A DNA stretch of 64,000 bases from DASRBN01 sp035294305. Lineage in GTDB: Bacteria; Chloroflexota; Ktedonobacteria; Ktedonobacterales; Ktedonobacteraceae. Below the pieces are notes generated by a model, which was not told where the DNA came from, searched no databases, and was given only the letters and a program-made list of their open reading frames with translations. Made by a program: the position numbers and the translations under genes. Positions within the stretch are counted from its first letter, which is position 1. The number at the start of each line of letters is the position of its first letter. Below are positions 1 to 8,046 of this stretch, in pieces. The stretch lies in assembly GCA_035294305.1 (NCBI GenBank), contig DATGLD010000026.1, positions 62,001 through 126,000 on the forward strand, given 5' to 3'.

Positions 1-746
1 TGGCTCACGCCCTGCGCAAGTAGATCGCGCACCTCCTGCACCATACCCTGGCGCATGCGTTCATCCACGCGAGCATCGATACGCCGGTAGAGGATATCCC
101 GCGGCCACTCGATGCCCAGCAGCAGCGAGCGGTAGAGTGGCGCGGCCACCGCCCTTTGCTGCGAGAAAGGCTTGCCCGTGATCAGGCAGACCTCGAGGGC
201 GCGCATAACCCGGCGCGGGTTGCGGCGGTCGATAGCAGCGGCGCTTTGTGGGTCAAGCTCCTCCAATTGTGCCAGCAGATCAGGCAGTGGGCGCGACTCG
301 AGTTGCGCCCGCAGTTCTGGCTGTGGTGGCACAGGGGGAATATCCAGGCGATCGACCACTGCCTGGATGTAATGCGGCGAGCCGCCAACCAGGAACGGTT
401 GATGACCGCGCGCGACGATAGCAGCAATGGCGGCGTTAGCCTGCTGCTGAAACTGCGAAACGGTATAGACCTCGCGCGGATCGACAACATCCAGCAAATG
501 GTGGGGCACGAGCGCGCGTTCTTCAGGCGTCACCTTGGCGGTGCCGATATCCAGTCCGCGATACACCTGGCGCGAATCAGCGGAGACGATCTCGCCATCA
601 AAACGCCGCGCCAGCGCTATACCCAGCCCGCTTTTGCCAGACGCTGTTGGCCCAAGTATAACAACCAGGTCTTGTAGGGGTGGAAGTGGGGTCGGGGTGG
701 AGTAGGAATCTTTGTGGCCGCCCGCGCCCGGAGATATCATGCTCAT
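1..746 (-). CDS. miaA: tRNA dimethylallyltransferase MiaA (3' end cut by window)
   Basis: Enzyme that transfers a dimethylallyl group to N6 of A37 in tRNAs reading UNN codons. Reading the minus strand from the ATG at 746 gives an open frame to the window edge (about 248 codons). It has a P-loop GPTASGKS at about residues 32-39, then SADSRQVYRGLDIGTAK and RNPRRVMRALEV, all hallmarks of the family. The ATG overlaps the TGA of the kinase gene (ATGA at 746-743), so the two are translationally coupled; a second in-frame ATG lies at 740. The first 25 or so residues, rich in Pro and Thr, are a non-conserved extension. The C-terminus lies outside the window. Confidence 0.93.
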   Translation of the reverse strand, partial: MSMISPGAGGHKDSYSTPTPLPPLQDLVVILGPTASGKSGLGIALARRFDGEIVSADSRQVYRGLDIGTAKVTPEERALVPHHLLDVVDPREVYTVSQFQQQANAAIAAIVARGHQPFLVGGSPHYIQAVVDRLDIPPVPPQPELRAQLESRPLPDLLAQLEELDPQSAAAIDRRNPRRVMRALEVCLITGKPFSQQRAVAAPLYRSLLLGIEWPRDILYRRIDARVDERMRQGMVQEVRDLLAQGVS

Positions 747-3007
747 GGAATGGGATAGTTCTGCGCGATCAGGGTATCGGCGCGCCGTACCAGCAGTACG
801 GCTACAGCTATGCCGAGCGCGATCAAAAAGATTGAGATCAGGCCATAGGCAAGGCCGTTCGCCAGCGCCAGTCCAAGCGCCGCTCCGATAATAACCGCAA
901 TCGCCATAATTAAGCGCCGCAGGTACCGCGTGGCCAATATCACGATCTTAAAGATACGATTGCTTACGCGTGGAGCCGTACCAACCGTGGCTCCAAGGGC
1001 CGCGACGAGCAGCATGATGAAGAGTTGCAGCGGCGGCGCAGCTGGAAATGCCAGCATCTGCCACACGCCCTGGCTTAAACCCAGTGCCGCCAGCGCCAGC
1101 GCCAGGCCTGTACAGGCACGATTCAGCGTTTCAAGGGTGTTCCAGGTACGTTTCCAGTTGGCAATGATCGCCCCCAGCGTCGTGAACGGCGCCAATCCGA
1201 GCAAAATTATTCCGAACCACGCGCTGGGCGGCAGGAATGATACATGCGCCAGCGGTGGGAGATGCGCCAGGAACAGGTAGAAGAATGCGCCGGTCATAAA
1301 GGCCGTGGCAAATGTGAAGCCGTAACCCATTGCGGCGCGCTGGCGCGTCGATACCTTCAAGGGCTCCCACCCGCCACTACCGGGCAGCCCAAATTTCGTC
1401 TTATACTCGCTGTCCCTCGCGCTTGCATATGGCGCATTCGCCTGCGCTGTCGCCTGGGGAGCCATCTTCGCGGCGCTTCTGCCCGCAACCACTGTAGCAC
1501 CCAGCATATCATCGTCCTCAACCGGCGGCATACCCTGTGCCTGCGTTTCTCTACTGCGTACCGTGGTCGTGCCTGTAGTATAGCCCAGAACATCTACCTC
1601 TACGGTGACGGGGATTTCTCGCTCGCTACCGGTCGGAATAATGTTGATTGTCCCTGTATAGTGCGTTGACCCACGCAGGCGCGTGGTATCGACGCGCACG
1701 CGAACGGGTGTACTCATGCCGTCAAAGCTGCTCGTATCGATAATAATCCAGGATTCCACAGGACGAATTGTCCCGCTGACCAGCGCGCCCCGGTCTCCCG
1801 CGATGGTGAGCAATATTGGCGCCGACAGTCCCGGATAGACCTGCCCAAAATCAATCGTTTTGGGCCGCACGATGATATCGCTTCCTGGCTCGCGCGACCT
1901 ACCCCCGCGGCTACCGCGCGTGCCGGGTAGCGTGATGCGCGATCTTGTGCTTGTGGCCATCGTCTGACTGTTGTCAAGGGCCTGCATACCTGACTGCGTA
2001 CGTGTATGCGCGCTCGGCCCCATCACTGCCTGCAGGAAGCGGTTGACCGCCATCTCCGGATCGCCGATGGTTGAGCGAATGCGCCGCGCAGTGCGCGCCA
2101 GTTCAGTCGCCCCTATCTCTTGCAGCCAGGACTCGATCTCGCCGTCAAACAGGTACTCCGCCGCTTCTTCCGGGAAGTGCGCGCACAGCTCGGCCAGTTC
2201 TTCAGGCGTCGTAGCCTCGCTGCCGGTCTCAAAATGGAAGGTGCCTACCCCCAGCAGGGCACGCCGAAAGACCACGATGCTTTCGTAGCGATCCTCTGGC
2301 CGCAGAGCAGTGGCTTTCTCCAGCGCGCGCGCGACCGGCGACGAGATCTGCGGAAATTTTTGATGTACGTCACTCAGCCCGAAACCACTGTCCGGCAACT
2401 GGTAGGTCATCAGCTGGAACAGCGTCATGGCCAGCGAATAGATATCCGAACGCACATCGGTCTGCGCGCTGCCATATTGTTCAGGCGGCGCGAATCCGGG
2501 CGTTCCCAGCAGTTGTGTATCCTGCGAGCTGCTGGCACGGAAGAGACGCGCGATGCCGAAATCGATCAGCTTGATGCGCCCGCTGCGCGTCAGCATGATA
2601 TTGCCGGGCTTCATATCGCGGAAGATCACCGGCGGTTGCTGGCTATGCAGGTATTCCAGTACATCGCATAATTGCCGTGCCCATCCCAGCACGCGCCGTT
2701 CCGAAAAGGGTCCGCCGTTCTGCTCCAGCAGATTTTCCAGTGTGTTGCCGTCGATATATTCCATCACCAGGAAGTGACGCGAACCCTCGGTGAAGAAATC
2801 GGTAAAGGCGGGCAGGTTAGGATGATTCAAGCGCGACAGGATTCTCGCCTCGGCCAGGAAATTCTGGATCGCCTGCGCCTTCTCACTCTCCTGCACGTTT
2901 GACAGGCTCATTTCTTTGATAGCACACAGATTATTCCGCGGGTCTTTCGCCTTTGTATCGCGCGCCTGGTAGACCGCCGCCATACCCCCATGGCCGATTG
3001 TGCGCAT
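743..3007 (-). CDS. Ser/Thr protein kinase with Ig-like and C-terminal membrane domain
   Basis: Hanks-type kinase. From the ATG at 3007: glycine loop at residues 4-12, ATP lysine K31 (CAIKEM), helix-C glutamate E53, catalytic loop FRDMKPGN with D131 and N136, DFG at 149-151, APPE at 173-176; domain ends near 255. A linker follows, then a beta-rich segment around 385-470 (starts VRPKTIDFGQVYPG), a low-complexity stretch, and about five hydrophobic segments from about 570 to the end. The usual HRD is FRD. The G-loop starts at residue 4, too close to the N-terminus: the frame stays open upstream to a TAG near 3151 and encodes LLHRRYVI just before the ATG, so the true start is probably a non-ATG codon (for example TTG at 3144). 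Targets unknown; likely membrane-tethered at the inner face. Confidence 0.88.
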   Translation of the reverse strand: MRTIGHGGMAAVYQARDTKAKDPRNNLCAIKEMSLSNVQESEKAQAIQNFLAEARILSRLNHPNLPAFTDFFTEGSRHFLVMEYIDGNTLENLLEQNGGPFSERRVLGWARQLCDVLEYLHSQQPPVIFRDMKPGNIMLTRSGRIKLIDFGIARLFRASSSQDTQLLGTPGFAPPEQYGSAQTDVRSDIYSLAMTLFQLMTYQLPDSGFGLSDVHQKFPQISSPVARALEKATALRPEDRYESIVVFRRALLGVGTFHFETGSEATTPEELAELCAHFPEEAAEYLFDGEIESWLQEIGATELARTARRIRSTIGDPEMAVNRFLQAVMGPSAHTRTQSGMQALDNSQTMATSTRSRITLPGTRGSRGGRSREPGSDIIVRPKTIDFGQVYPGLSAPILLTIAGDRGALVSGTIRPVESWIIIDTSSFDGMSTPVRVRVDTTRLRGSTHYTGTINIIPTGSEREIPVTVEVDVLGYTTGTTTVRSRETQAQGMPPVEDDDMLGATVVAGRSAAKMAPQATAQANAPYASARDSEYKTKFGLPGSGGWEPLKVSTRQRAAMGYGFTFATAFMTGAFFYLFLAHLPPLAHVSFLPPSAWFGIILLGLAPFTTLGAIIANWKRTWNTLETLNRACTGLALALAALGLSQGVWQMLAFPAAPPLQLFIMLLVAALGATVGTAPRVSNRIFKIVILATRYLRRLIMAIAVIIGAALGLALANGLAYGLISIFLIALGIAVAVLLVRRADTLIAQNYPIP

Positions 3008-3726
3008 GATGACATAACGCCTGTGCAGCAGGGTACGGGGGTCTAGTTGCCCCGTTTGTGTGCTCGTATTGTCATTACCATTATGCCGGCTGATGATGCT
3101 GGTCCCTCGTCTCTCTCAAGATTGCCCTTCAGTATAGCATACAAGTTGCGCTAGATAGAAGTCCTGTTTTTGTGGAAGCCCTTTCCACTTGAGCATGACA
3201 CAATGCAGGGACTTGTATGGCGATACGCTCGGGCATACATCTATTATAACGTAATTCCGCCTTGATTATCGAAAAATACAAACATGAACGACTCGCTACA
3301 TACGTCTGCCCGCATCCAGGATAGACCTGTTCATACAAGCTATTCTAAATGCGGGTCTTGAGCCTGGTAATTCTGTTGCTGCTCAAAGCAACTGTAGGGA
3401 TAGGGGCTGGTCCCTGTCCCTACAGCCGGTCTCTTGATTCGTTTAGGCAAACGCAACAAGGGTAATATTTTGTTTATGTGAAGCGCATCCCTTGCAATAT
3501 TCTCATAAATTCTTATCATTAGAGGTATATCAATGTGTTTGTCCCTTGTAACCCGTGTCCGTAACTATGTTGTAGATAAGCGGGGTGCAGCCTTCTTGCC
3601 CCCAGGCCGATCTGCGCCGCCTGGTTCGTGCTGGGCCTGGTGATCGTCACATTCTTAAGCATCGGCGCCCCCAGATCTTTGGAGGCAAGCAACAAAGTTT
3701 ACCTGGAAGAATAAGGAGCACCAACC
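3008..3726. other. Intergenic region between divergent kinase and amidase genes
   Basis: About 720 bases with no convincing gene; it should hold the kinase promoter and the upstream part of the amidase transcription unit. At 3392-3425 lies a palindromic repeat (arms CTGTAGGGATAGGG and CCCTGTCCCTACAG, one mismatch), a member of the GTAGGGACAG family seen elsewhere in the window. The short open frame on the minus strand at 3129-3338 lacks a ribosome site and looks like chance. Confidence 0.5.
3392..3425. repeat. Palindromic repeat, family B (GTAGGGACAG type)
   Basis: Inverted repeat with 14-nt arms, one mismatch and a 6-nt loop. Related copies at 20548-20574, 33675-33704 and 57248-57274 share GTAGGGACAG, GCCTGG and CCTGTCC blocks. 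One of those copies is inside a gene. Confidence 0.6.
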
Positions 3727-4659
3727 ATGATGGACATTAAATACCGTCTCACCCAGGAGCACACGCATTGCCGCTGGGATAACAGCATCGCGCCCCTTGT
3801 CACAGTCGAACCCGGAGACATCGTCGAGCTGGAGACAAAAGAGGCATCGGACCGCCAGATCAGGCCGGGCAGCAGCGTCGATGTGCTGGCGAACCTCGAC
3901 TTCAGCGTCATCCATCCCCTGACCGGCCCTGTAGCAGTGGTTGGGGCCGAACCCGGCGATACCTTAGAGGTAGAGGTGCTGGATATTCAACCCAAAGAAT
4001 GGGGCTGGACCGGCATCATTCCCGGCTTTGGCCTCTTAGCCGATGACTTTGCCGAGCCGTATTTGAAGGTCTGGGAACTGGATGGCGACCACGCCTATTT
4101 CAAGCCCCACATCCGTATTCCCCTGGAGCCATTCTGTGGCGTCATGGGCGTTGCCCCCGCCGAACCCGGCTCGCTCGATACCATCCCCCCGCGTCTCAAC
4201 GGCGGCAACATCGACATCAAGCAGCTTGTGAAAGGCTCGAAGCTTTACCTGCCCGTCCTGCATCCTACCGCGCTCTTCTCGCTGGGCGATACGCATGCCG
4301 CTCAGGGCGACGGCGAAGTCTGCGGCACCGCCATCGAAGGCCCGATGATCGTGACCGTGCGTTTCGGCCTGCGTAAAGGCGAAAGCATTCCTGAACTGCA
4401 ATACTCGACCCCCGGCTCAGCCGTCGAAAAGGCCAACAAAAAGGGCTACTACGTGACGACCGGCCACAGCCCTGACCTCTACGTAGCGGCCCAACAGGCC
4501 ACGCGTCACATGATTCGCCACCTGGTCAAGCACTACGACCTGACGCCCCACGAAGCCTACGCCCTGTGCAGCGTGGCAGTTGACCTGCGCGTCAGCGAGA
4601 TCGTCGACGCCCCCAACTGGTTGATCTCGGCGTTTTTGCCGCTGGATATATTCGAATAA
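3727..4659 (+). CDS. Acetamidase/formamidase family protein
   Basis: Cytosolic amidase of the FmdA/AmdA family, which hydrolyses formamide, acetamide or a related short amide to ammonia and the acid. The 310-residue product carries HPLTGPV at 63-69, GAEPGDTLEVEV at about 73-84, PPRLNGGN at about 154-161 and the long signature GDTHAAQGDGEVCG at 187-200, whose acidic and His residues bind metal and substrate in the family. Length matches the short family form. The ribosome site AAGGAG lies 9 bases before ATG 3727; ATG 3730 is an alternative. It stands alone, downstream of a divergent kinase, so substrate and regulation cannot be read from context. Confidence 0.93.
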   Translation: MMDIKYRLTQEHTHCRWDNSIAPLVTVEPGDIVELETKEASDRQIRPGSSVDVLANLDFSVIHPLTGPVAVVGAEPGDTLEVEVLDIQPKEWGWTGIIPGFGLLADDFAEPYLKVWELDGDHAYFKPHIRIPLEPFCGVMGVAPAEPGSLDTIPPRLNGGNIDIKQLVKGSKLYLPVLHPTALFSLGDTHAAQGDGEVCGTAIEGPMIVTVRFGLRKGESIPELQYSTPGSAVEKANKKGYYVTTGHSPDLYVAAQQATRHMIRHLVKHYDLTPHEAYALCSVAVDLRVSEIVDAPNWLISAFLPLDIFE

Positions 4660-4661
4660 AG

Positions 4662-4751
4662 TATCTCGAGTTAGCTGAAATTCTTCTTGAACAGGGTGAA
4701 GGTTATCTCTCTAAGCAAGCATTGATGCCAGTATCGTCACTAGATGAATAG
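4662..4751 (+). pseudogene. Possible remnant of a gene 3' end
   Basis: Directly after the amidase stop, one frame reads 29 residues (starting YLELAEILLEQGEGYL) to a TAG at 4749-4751. The composition is that of an ordinary helical bacterial protein and there is no start or ribosome site, so it may be the tail of a deleted gene. It could also be chance; I do not recognise the family. Confidence 0.2.
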
Positions 4752-4930
4752 GCGTGCTTTGTAGAGATAGCCTTTACCTTTCGTTGTATGCGTTCAGATT
4801 TCCCTTGGTCTCACTACCTGCTATTTGGAACATACTGCTTATACAGACAAATGTCCTAAATTTCACCAGGATTGCTGAGCTTCGCTGTACAATATGGTCT
4901 CAAATATTGATACAGAAGGAGACACAAGTT

Positions 4931-5362
4931 ATGGCGCCGACCGGATCAAGGAGACATACACAAATAACCGGAGATATCAGCGAACAGGCAACTATTACAC
5001 GGCTCCTGCAATGTGGATATACTGTACTTCAGCCTATAGGCCAGATGCATCGTTATGATTTAGTCATCGAAGATGCAGATGGAAAATTCTGGAAGGTACA
5101 AGTCAAGACAGGTTAGTTAGATACGGACAATACAGTAATTAAGTTTGCTACTGCCAGCAGTTACAATCACACCGCAAAGCAAAAAGGATGGAGAAACTAC
5201 AAAGGGCAGGCCGATTACTTTTGCGTATACGTGGAGTCATTGAACAAGGTGTATCTTATTCCTGTCGATGAAGTTGGTGTGAATGCAGCGTCCCTACGAC
5301 TTATCCCTGCAAAGAATAAACAGGAGAAAAATATACGTTGGGCATGTGACTATGAATTATAG
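4931..5362 (+). pseudogene. PD-(D/E)XK nuclease (homing-endonuclease-like) with in-frame TAG
   Basis: A 144-codon frame from ATG 4931 (ribosome site AAGGAG, 8-10 bases upstream) to TAG 5360-5362, interrupted by a single TAG at codon 62 (5114-5116). Before it: E18, RYDLV with D43, and WKVQVKTG with Q57 and K59, the active-site layout of the small PD-(D/E)XK family that includes the cyanobacterial intron enzyme I-Ssp6803I. After it, in the same frame, the family's C-terminal half continues: ATASSYNH, YKGQADYFCVYV, KVYLIPVDEVG, IRWACDYEL. The reading frame is otherwise intact, so this is a one-base nonsense mutation or a readthrough codon. It lies 105 bases upstream of a tRNA gene that contains a group II intron. 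In this phylum such proteins are also common as solo nucleases. Confidence 0.8.
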
Positions 5363-5420
5363 GTATTCGGAAAATCCTATTCAAAGCAAACAAATTTCTT
5401 GAATCCCTACCCTTAGCTGC

Positions 5421-5449
5421 TTGACGCGCTAGTTCCAATATGGTATTCT
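5421..5449 (+). promoter_or_regulatory. Promoter of the tRNA-Lys gene
   Basis: TTGACG at 5421-5426 and TATTCT at 5444-5449 with a 17-base spacer, 17 bases before the first base of the tRNA. This is a strong vegetative sigma-70/SigA-type match and indicates that the interrupted tRNA gene is transcribed. Confidence 0.75.
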
Positions 5450-5466
5450 TTACCACGTTAACAAAT

Positions 5467-6152
5467 GGGCTGCTAGCTCAATGGCAGAGCAAGCGACTCT
5501 TAAAGTGCGCCCAGAGAGGCACTCTACCTTTTACTGCGTGGTGCAGTCTCACTAAGGCAATGTGAGTAAAGCAGCAACTTACCCTCTATCGAAAGAAATG
5601 AGGGGACAATAGCATGTTGTGAAAAGTCTGTTCAGGTGATGTACCGGATCTGAACAGGCTGCCAGGCCGTACATGGTTAAGGCTGATTGCTTGAACCCCA
5701 GTCCAGGTGGATTTTCGCGATCCGGTGAGCATGGTACTGATACTCACTCCTGATGTTATTGATGTATGTGGATTAAGAGCGTCAATAAAGCCTTCGTCAG
5801 GACCAGCCCTCTAAAGGGAGGGAAAGAAGGACGTAAAGGGAACCTGAATACGGACCAAAGATAGAGTGTAACCTGGGGATCGCCTGAAGGTCAGAAGGCC
5901 TATGGCGACGGAGTATCCATAGTACTCAAACGCTCAGGGTAATGCCTGAGACACGGGGAAGGGATACAGGGAACAGCATCTTTGTAGGATGTTTCGAGAG
6001 ACTCGCTGCGGAGATGATGTTTCTGGAGAGCCGGATGCGCTGAAAGGTGCAAGTCCGGTTCGGAGGGAAGCAGTTGGCGACGTGCAAATTGAGTAACGTA
6101 CTGGCTTCTTACCCTACTCGCTAGGTTCAGAGTTCGACTCTCTGGCAGCCCA
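5467..6152 (+). tRNA. tRNA-Lys(CUU), interrupted by a group II intron
   Basis: Two halves fold into one tRNA. 5' half: acceptor GGGCTGC 5467-5473, D stem GCTC/GAGC, anticodon 5' strand AGCGA 5492-5496, loop CTCTTAA 5497-5503 with anticodon CTT 5499-5501. 3' half: TCGCT 6118-6122 (pairs with AGCGA), variable loop AGGTT, T arm CAGAG/CTCTG, acceptor GCAGCCC 6145-6151, discriminator A 6152; CCA is not fully encoded. All stems pair perfectly. About 614 bases separate the halves, between positions 38 and 39 of the tRNA. An IS256 gene begins its 3' end over the tRNA's 3' half on the other strand. Confidence 0.9.
5505..6117 (+). ncRNA. ORF-less group II intron inside tRNA-Lys(CUU)
   Basis: Self-splicing type intron RNA. 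It begins with the consensus GUGCG (5505-5509, continuing GTGCGCCCAG) and ends in CTAC (consensus AY). Domain V is at 6028-6061, exactly 34 nt: an eight-pair lower stem (GAGCCGGA with TCCGGTTC), a 2-nt bulge, a six-pair upper stem and a GAAA tetraloop, with the catalytic AGC at 6029-6031. Domain VI follows. No open frame for a reverse transcriptase/maturase fits in the 613 bases, so any protein help must come from elsewhere. With consensus ends the ligated anticodon loop has one extra A (5504); shifting the 5' junction by one base restores a normal 7-nt loop. Upstream-domain details were not folded. Confidence 0.85.
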
Positions 6153-7487
6153 CCTTTTTCGCTTGATGCGAAGGCGAAGTTGCCTCAACAAGATAGTGTC
6201 TTGTTGGGGCAACTTCGCCTTCAGTATAAAAGTGCTGCCTATATCTGAAAAAGCCAGGGCGAACCAATTTAATGCTGCTTTCCAGTTGCTGATCGGCGTG
6301 GTCCAATGCTTCGTCACGGATTGCACAGCCAGGTACAGGACCTTGTAGACGGCATCATCGGAAGGAAAAATCCGATGGGCTTGCGTCACCTTGCGCAAGG
6401 TGCTGTTGACTGATTCAATGGCAGTGGTGGTATAAATCACCCGCCGGATCATCTCTGGGACGGCAAACAGTGGGATAACGCGCTCCCAGTGGGTCCGCCA
6501 GGATGTGCTGATCGCAGGAGACTGCTTGTCCCACTTCTCGGCAAACACCTCCACCTGCAACTCCGCCTCATCAGTCGTCGACGCCGAGTAAATCCGTTTC
6601 AGGTCTCTGGCAACCTCCTTCCTCAGCTTATAATTGACATATTTGAGGGAATTACGGACCATATGCACCATGCACAATTGCACCTGGGTATGCGGAAACA
6701 CCGTTTCGATGGCCTCTGGCAGACCGGTGAGACCACCCACACAGGCAATGAAGCAGTCTTTCATCCCGCGATTTGACAACTCGGTACAGACGGCGCGCCA
6801 GAATTTGGCCCCCTCGTTTTCCGACATCCACATGCCCAGCAATTCTTTCTGTCCTTCCATCGTGACGCCGAGCGCCACATAGACCGCCTTGTTGATGAGC
6901 CGCTGGTTCTCTTTGACTTTGACGACGAGACAGTCCATGTACACGATGGGATACAGGCTCTCCAGCGGTCGGCTCTGCCATTGACGTACCTCATCCATCA
7001 CGGCATCGGTCACAGTGGAAATCAACTGAGGAGAAACCTCCACCCCATACCACTCCTGAATCTGCGCTTGGATATCGCGTGTCGAGAGGCCATGCGCATA
7101 CAACCAGAGAATCTTTTCATTGAAGCCCGTCAAGCTGGTCTGGTATTTTTTGACCAGTAAGGGATCAAAGCTACCCGTACCATCCCGCGCAATGGCAATT
7201 TCGACGGACCCTTGCTCGCTCTTGAGGGTCTTGGACCAGTAGCCATGGCGATGGTTTGGTTTTTCTTCCTCGCCACGTGCGTGTTTCTCATAGCCCAGAG
7301 GCGTTGTCAACTCTGCTGCCAGGCAGCGTTCAATCAACGCTTTGGAGAGCTGCTTGACGACTCCATCGGGTCCGAAGAGATCATCCTGGGTGGGGCGTTC
7401 TAGACAATTTTGCAATAACTCATCAATCCGTGCTGTGGGAATCGTCCTGTCTTTGTGGTACGGACTTTTGTCTTTGGCCTGGGTCAT
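6114..7487 (-). CDS. IS256-family transposase, probably inactive
   Basis: DDE transposase of the IS256 family, 457 residues from ATG 7487 (ribosome site AAGGAGAAAG). First catalytic Asp D185 (IVYMDCLVVKV), and E358 in TTTAIESVNSTLRK, are present. The second Asp, in the family motif ACVDGL, is G251 here (ACVGGLTGLPEAI; codon GGT, one transition from GAT), so catalysis should be lost. QLCMVH at about 270 and the C-terminal HWTTPISNW at about 394-402 are normal. The last 40 or so residues are read through a 53-bp palindrome and the antisense of the tRNA-Lys 3' half, so the native C-terminus or stop has been lost. Confidence 0.9.
   Translation of the reverse strand: MTQAKDKSPYHKDRTIPTARIDELLQNCLERPTQDDLFGPDGVVKQLSKALIERCLAAELTTPLGYEKHARGEEEKPNHRHGYWSKTLKSEQGSVEIAIARDGTGSFDPLLVKKYQTSLTGFNEKILWLYAHGLSTRDIQAQIQEWYGVEVSPQLISTVTDAVMDEVRQWQSRPLESLYPIVYMDCLVVKVKENQRLINKAVYVALGVTMEGQKELLGMWMSENEGAKFWRAVCTELSNRGMKDCFIACVGGLTGLPEAIETVFPHTQVQLCMVHMVRNSLKYVNYKLRKEVARDLKRIYSASTTDEAELQVEVFAEKWDKQSPAISTSWRTHWERVIPLFAVPEMIRRVIYTTTAIESVNSTLRKVTQAHRIFPSDDAVYKVLYLAVQSVTKHWTTPISNWKAALNWFALAFSDIGSTFILKAKLPQQDTILLRQLRLRIKRKRWAARESNSEPSE
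6170..6222. terminator. 53-bp near-perfect inverted repeat after tRNA-Lys
   Basis: Arms of 26 bases (6170-6195 and 6197-6222, starting GAAGGCGAAGTTGCC) with two mismatches and a single central base. It lies 18 bases after the tRNA 3' end, following a T5 run. It could end tRNA transcription or belong to the end of the IS. Confidence 0.55.
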
Positions 7488-7557
7488 GTCTTTCTCCTTC
7501 TTCTTCCATCTTCATCATCCATTGGGGCTGACCTCTTACACAATCTATTTTACACCC
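6223..7557 (-). mobile_element. IS256-family insertion sequence, ends approximate
   Basis: The transposase-proximal end carries GGGTGTAAAATAG reading inward from 7557, typical of IS256-type terminal repeats. At the other end AGTATAAAAGTG from 6224 is only loosely similar, so this end may be eroded. I could not find a convincing 8-9 bp target duplication. The element has cut the gene whose tail lies at 7558-7914 and abuts the tRNA-Lys gene. Confidence 0.55.
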
Positions 7558-7914
7558 TCTTTAGATGAGGTCTGCACTGCGGGATTGGAACTAATAGAAG
7601 TCCATACTCTTTTATCCCAGGAGGAATATCAGTTGATTGGGCAGGCTATCCAACTGGCATTTGCGTACTGGGAAAAGAACTATCCAGATGCTATCTTTAC
7701 TCTGGATGAATGTGAGGAAATAGAGGGGCATACTCTCGAACTGCATCGTCAGCTTCTTTCCAGCGAGCAACTCGATTGGCGAGAGGAGAAAACCTGGCAG
7801 ATTGTGATAAATACTTTTACCGACGAGGGTCCCGAGCCAATAAAATGTCATACGCTGGTCCACTATCACCCTGAGCGATCAGCAGATGCATCCTTGACGG
7901 TAGAGGAGGCTTGA
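7558..7914 (+). pseudogene. 3' part of a hypothetical gene cut by the IS
   Basis: From the IS end the frame reads about 118 residues to TGA at 7912-7914: acidic, helical, starting SLDEVCTAGLELIEVHTLL and containing FAYWEKNYPDAIF and KCHTLVHYHPERS. No start codon with a ribosome site remains; the 5' end is missing at exactly the insertion junction. The family is not recognised. The missing N-terminal part is not seen on the other side of the IS, so a deletion probably accompanied insertion. Confidence 0.5.
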
Positions 7915-8046
7915 TCTTTTCTCTGCCTCTCGTCAGAAAGTGCCTGAACTGCTTACACACAGAGGGGAAGAATAACTGAACCAGGATCATGTTTAAGAAG
8001 CGTGTACTGGTTACAGATACAACGCTCAAAAGAGAGCTTCTATTGA

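Noticed and set aside
4754..5116. 120-residue start for the nuclease gene at 4754
   Set aside because: The first 59 codons lack protein-like composition. ATG 4931 has AAGGAG and begins the conserved domain.
5505..6117. Group I intron in tRNA-Lys, given the I-Ssp6803I-like gene nearby
   Set aside because: The ends are GUGCG and AC, not U/G, and there is a clear group II domain V. No P7/P3 core of a group I intron was seen.
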